DNA from: AR5 sp035762565
Lineage (GTDB): Bacteria > Methylomirabilota > Methylomirabilia > Rokubacteriales > CSP1-6
Length of the DNA stretch: 9,227 bases
Direction of reading: 5' to 3'
Assembly (NCBI GenBank): GCA_035762565.1
Contig: DASTOJ010000326.1
Span: 1 to 9,227 of the forward strand
Of this stretch, positions 6,708-9,227 are shown piece after piece. The translations under genes and the position numbers were made by a program. How positions within the stretch are numbered: the first letter of the stretch is position 1; each line of letters starts with the position of its first letter. The notes beneath the pieces are model-generated. The model made no database searches, was not told the DNA's origin, and worked only from the letters and a program-made list of their open reading frames with translations.

Positions 6708-7639
6708 CCCACCCGGCCGGCGGCGGCGAGCGCCGATGGGCGCTCGCGATCCTGGGCGCGCTCGCGCTGCTGGCGCTGCTGCCGGTGGCCGTCCCCCGCG
6801 AGGACGTGATCAATTTCGTCTTTCTGATCCTGCTCTCGATCACGCTGGCCCAGAGTTGGAACATCGTGGCCGGCTACGCCGGCCAGGTGAACCTGGGCCA
6901 CGCGGCCTTCTTCGGCCTGGGCGCGCTGGTGGCGCGCACGCTGTGGATCGGCGGCTCGCCGATCGCGCTGGCCCTGGCGGCCGGCCCCGCGACGGCCACG
7001 CTGTTCGCCCTGCTCATCGGCGCCGCCGCGTTCCGCTTGCGCGGCGCCTACTTTGCGATCGGCACGCTGGCCCTCGGCGAGATCCTCCGCACGACGGTCG
7101 GCAACGTGCTCGCCGAGATCTCCACGCTGCCGACCGAAACCATCGCCGCCTACCGGCTCACCCACCGCTACTACCTGGCGCTGGCGCTGGCGGCGCTCTC
7201 GGTGGTGGCGGTGGCGGTGCTGGCGGGCTCGCGGCTGGGGCTGGGCATGCAGGCGATCCGCGAGGACGAGGAGGCGGCCGAGGCCTCCGGCGTCGGCGCG
7301 CTGCGGCTGAAGCTGATCGCGCTGGCGCTCTCCACCGGGCTGGCCGGCCTCGCCGGCGGGGTGTTCGCCTTCTACCACATCAGCTACTACCCCGCGCACG
7401 CGTTCAGCCCCCACTGGACCTTCGACGCCCTGCTGATGACCTTCATCGGCGGCGTGGGCACGCTGCACGGCCCCGTGCTGGGCGCCGTCCTCTACGTCGT
7501 CCTCAAGGAGTACGTGGCCCTGCGCTGGGTGGACTTCCACCTGCTGATCTTCGGCGCGCTGTTCATCGCCATCGTCCTGCTCCTGCCGGGCGGCCTCGTG
7601 CAGGCCGCCGAGCGCGCCCGCCGGCTCCTGGCGGGCTGA
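6704..7639 (+). CDS. livM: Branched-chain amino acid-type ABC transporter permease, LivM-like
   Basis: The second channel subunit, 311 residues, with a short cytoplasmic N-terminus and about eight membrane segments. LivM marks are QSWNIVAGYAGQVNLGHAAF (50-69), RGAYFAIGTLALGEI (113-127), the coupling loop LGLGMQAIREDEEAAEASGV (178-197) and SPHWTFDALLMTFIGGVGTL (235-254), ending LLPGGLVQ. The start is a GTG at 6704 overlapping the livH stop (GTGA); earlier in-frame codons lie inside livH. The loop after LGEILRT (about 131-155) lacks the GGxxGL-like stretch common in LivM, which may reflect a different substrate, though permeases do not set specificity alone. This is the last gene of the + strand block; no U-tract terminator is visible in the 15 bases before the convergent ino1. 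Confidence 0.94.
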   Translation: MTHPAGGGERRWALAILGALALLALLPVAVPREDVINFVFLILLSITLAQSWNIVAGYAGQVNLGHAAFFGLGALVARTLWIGGSPIALALAAGPATATLFALLIGAAAFRLRGAYFAIGTLALGEILRTTVGNVLAEISTLPTETIAAYRLTHRYYLALALAALSVVAVAVLAGSRLGLGMQAIREDEEAAEASGVGALRLKLIALALSTGLAGLAGGVFAFYHISYYPAHAFSPHWTFDALLMTFIGGVGTLHGPVLGAVLYVVLKEYVALRWVDFHLLIFGALFIAIVLLLPGGLVQAAERARRLLAG

Positions 7640-7654
7640 CGGCCCGGCCCGCGG

Positions 7655-8707
7655 CTATCGATCGATCAAGGCCCTGAGTGCGGCCAGCGCGGCCGCCTCG
7701 CTCAGCGGCCGGGGAGTGGCCTTCATCAGCAGCGACGAGACCGGATCGACCACGCCGGCGATCCCGCGATCCAGCGCGAGCTTCATGTATCGAACGGCGT
7801 CGAGGACGTTGCCGGCGGCGCTCGGTGAATCCTCGACGCACATGCGCAGCTCCAGCTCGAGCGGAGTTCCCCCGAACGCCTCCCCTTCCAGCCGGATGAA
7901 GGCGATCTTGCGGTCGTCGAGGAAGGGCACGTATTCCGCGCCGAAGTGGACGCGGGCCGCCGGCAGCTCGACTCCGCCGAGCCCCTGGACCTTCGAGGTC
8001 TTCTTGCTCTCGACGCGGTCGGGATCCTGCATATTGAGGAAGTCCATGTTGCCGCCGCTGACGATCTGGTAGGTGTTGCGGAGTCGGACACCGTTTCGCG
8101 ACAGCACGTCGACGAGCGCGTGGTGCACCAGCGTCGCGCCGAACTGGCTCTTGAGATCGTCGCCGATCAGCGGCAGCCCGGCGTGCTCGAACGCGCGTGC
8201 CCAGTCCGCCGAGCGGGCGATGACGGACGGGATGCAGTTGACGAACGCACATCCGGCCCGCACGGCCGTCTCCGCGTACAGCTCGGACGCGCGTTGACTC
8301 CCGACCGGGAGAAAATTCACCACCACCTGCGTGGCGGTGAGTCTCAGGTGCTCGACGATGTCGTCGAGGGTGGCCCGGCCCCGGGCGTCGATCCGCTCCG
8401 CCGAGTGGTGACCCACGCCGTCGCTGAGGATACCCTCGCGAACCTGAACGCCGAGACGGGGGACGTCGGCGAACCTGAGCGCGTTGTTGGGCGCGGCCCA
8501 GATCGCTTCCGAAAGATCACGGTCGATCTTGGAGGCGTTGACGTCGAACGCGGACGTGAACCGGACGGCCGGAACGGCGTAGCCGGCGCACACGGGATTC
8601 GTCAGTCCGGCCCGCCCCGGGCCCGTGGTCGAGTAATACTCCACTCCCTGAACCAGCGAGGAGGCGCAGTTTCCGACTCCGACGACACCCACGTTCACCG
8701 TGCTCAC
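7655..8707 (-). CDS. ino1: myo-inositol-1-phosphate synthase (inositol-3-phosphate synthase), compact bacterial type
   Basis: A cytosolic NAD-dependent enzyme of 350 residues that converts glucose 6-phosphate to inositol 1-phosphate (1D-myo-inositol 3-phosphate), the committed step to inositol. The length is close to mycobacterial Ino1 (about 367) and well below the roughly 530 of eukaryotic enzymes. The N-terminal Rossmann motif is VGVVGVGNCASSLVQGVEYY (6-25). Family motifs are GDDLKSQFGAT (182-192), SGGNMDFLNM (217-226), ESKKTSK (233-239), LDDRKIAFIRLEG (263-275) and DSPSAAGNVLDAVR (293-306). Lys186, Lys235-239 and Lys329 lie where the catalytic lysines are expected. The start is GTG 8707, only 3 bases after GGAGGA (8716-8711); GTG 8698, 12 bases after it, would remove three residues and is also possible. 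The gene looks lower in GC than its neighbours. The product may serve phosphatidylinositol, compatible-solute or redox-thiol synthesis, none of which is visible here. Confidence 0.93.
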   Translation of the reverse strand: MSTVNVGVVGVGNCASSLVQGVEYYSTTGPGRAGLTNPVCAGYAVPAVRFTSAFDVNASKIDRDLSEAIWAAPNNALRFADVPRLGVQVREGILSDGVGHHSAERIDARGRATLDDIVEHLRLTATQVVVNFLPVGSQRASELYAETAVRAGCAFVNCIPSVIARSADWARAFEHAGLPLIGDDLKSQFGATLVHHALVDVLSRNGVRLRNTYQIVSGGNMDFLNMQDPDRVESKKTSKVQGLGGVELPAARVHFGAEYVPFLDDRKIAFIRLEGEAFGGTPLELELRMCVEDSPSAAGNVLDAVRYMKLALDRGIAGVVDPVSSLLMKATPRPLSEAAALAALRALIDR

Positions 8708-8710
8708 GCT

Positions 8711-8716
8711 TCCTCC
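8711..8716 (-). promoter_or_regulatory. Ribosome binding site of ino1
   Basis: On the minus strand this reads GGAGGA. It lies inside the 28-base gap between the molybdoenzyme stop and ino1. Its 3-base distance to GTG 8707 is short, while the distance to GTG 8698 is 12, so it does not by itself settle the start. Confidence 0.6.
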
Positions 8717-8735
8717 GCCCGCGTCGCCGCGGCAC

Positions 8736-9227
8736 TCACTCCGCCCGGCTGAGCTGGCAGAGGTAGGCGCGGTGGGGAACCGAGCCGCTGACCGGGTCGA
8801 TCGCCGCGTTCCCGATGATGAGGTTGAGGTTGGCGCCGTCCGGGCTGAAGGCGTCGTAGCCGGGCGCGCCGATCTCCGGACAGGCCTGCCACCAGCCGTG
8901 CTGGCCGCACACGACGCGCGGCTCCAGACTCTCGTTCAGCCGGGCCCGCGCCCGGATCCGGCCCTCCGGGGTCTCGATGGTCACCCAGTCGCCGGTGCGA
9001 ATGCCGCGCTCGGCCGCGGCGGCCGGGTGCAGCTCGACCTCCGGATCCGGGACCCGCCGCCGCAGGCTCGGCAGCGCGCGGTGCTGGCTCTCGCAGAACT
9101 GCGTGGACTTGGCGCAGGTCAGGATCAGCGGGTAGCGCTCGGCCAGGTCCGGCCGTGAACGTGGACCGATCAGCGGCTCCTCGTACTCCGGCAGGGGCGG
9201 GTAGCCGTGTTCCAGGAGCGTCTCGCA
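8736..9227 (-). CDS. Molybdopterin-dependent oxidoreductase (DMSO reductase superfamily), C-terminal part
   Basis: The last 163 codons of a large molybdoenzyme; the minus-strand frame is open from the window edge (9227) to the TGA at 8738-8736, so the start lies outside. The visible part is the C-terminal molybdopterin-dinucleotide-binding barrel: YPLILTCAKSTQFCESQHR (the conserved cofactor-contact stretch where many relatives have TGR..xxxHS), then VELHPAAAAERGIRTGDWV, ETPEGRIRARA, and RVVCGQHGWW, a motif frequent near the end of this domain. It ends with DGANLNLIIGNAAIDPVSGS, typical of catalytic subunits that resemble thiosulfate/polysulfide reductase or formate dehydrogenase. The iron-sulfur, Mo-ligand and signal regions are outside the window, so substrate and location cannot be assigned. 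It lies 28 bases upstream of ino1 on the same strand, probably in one transcript. Confidence 0.9.
   Translation of the reverse strand, partial: CETLLEHGYPPLPEYEEPLIGPRSRPDLAERYPLILTCAKSTQFCESQHRALPSLRRRVPDPEVELHPAAAAERGIRTGDWVTIETPEGRIRARARLNESLEPRVVCGQHGWWQACPEIGAPGYDAFSPDGANLNLIIGNAAIDPVSGSVPHRAYLCQLSRAE

Noticed and set aside
7640..7654. GC-rich block between livM and ino1 as a terminator
   Set aside because: Only 15 bases, with no convincing stem-loop and no run of T on either strand.
7657..7666. Perfect 10-base palindrome ATCGATCGAT
   Set aside because: It is formed by the last codons (Ile-Asp-Arg) and stop of ino1. It is too short for a terminator, has no T-run and no second copy was noticed nearby.
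7946..8752. A 268-codon + strand frame opposite ino1
   Set aside because: The minus strand encodes Ino1 with its NAD-binding and catalytic motifs intact across this stretch; the + strand frame has no family features.

Overview
The window is a GC-rich (roughly 70% by eye), gene-dense bacterial segment with no RNA genes, mobile elements, CRISPR arrays or long non-coding stretches; the largest gap between genes is about 28 bases. The many ABC importers, the overlapping start and stop codons and the Sec signal peptides on both binding proteins suggest an uncultured high-GC soil or sediment bacterium with a periplasm. Candidatus Rokubacteria (Methylomirabilota) or a proteobacterium would fit, but this is a guess: nothing here is a phylogenetic marker.

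Left block, + strand (1-3165). Two tandem, related permeases of the NitT/TauT (sulfonate/nitrate/pyrimidine-type) ABC importer class come first, the upstream one cut by the window edge. Their periplasmic substrate-binding protein follows, then a single-domain MetE-like, zinc-dependent methyltransferase-fold protein. The ATPase of this importer is not in the window and probably lies upstream.

Middle block, + strand (3192-7639). This is a complete branched-chain amino acid/amide-type (HAAT, Liv) ABC importer in the order binding protein, LivG, LivF, LivH, LivM. LivG, LivF, LivH and LivM are joined by start/stop overlaps, so they are translationally coupled. The two binding-protein genes carry the clearest Shine-Dalgarno sequences on the + strand, as expected for a subunit needed in excess. 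The whole + strand block from 1 to 7639 could be one transcript or two, with a possible internal promoter just before the MetE-like gene.

Right block, - strand (7655-9227). A compact bacterial-type myo-inositol-1-phosphate synthase (Ino1) ends only 15 bases from the end of livM. Upstream of it, on the same strand, is the C-terminal part of a molybdopterin-dependent oxidoreductase of the DMSO reductase superfamily, cut by the window edge. These two are probably co-transcribed.

No clearly new multi-gene system is visible. The points most worth a second look are the MetE-core enzyme placed between two importers, its possible near-leaderless promoter, the paired non-identical permeases, the LivG with a degenerate ABC signature (which makes the ATPase pair asymmetric), and the Ino1/molybdoenzyme pair, whose ino1 gene looks lower in GC than its neighbours.
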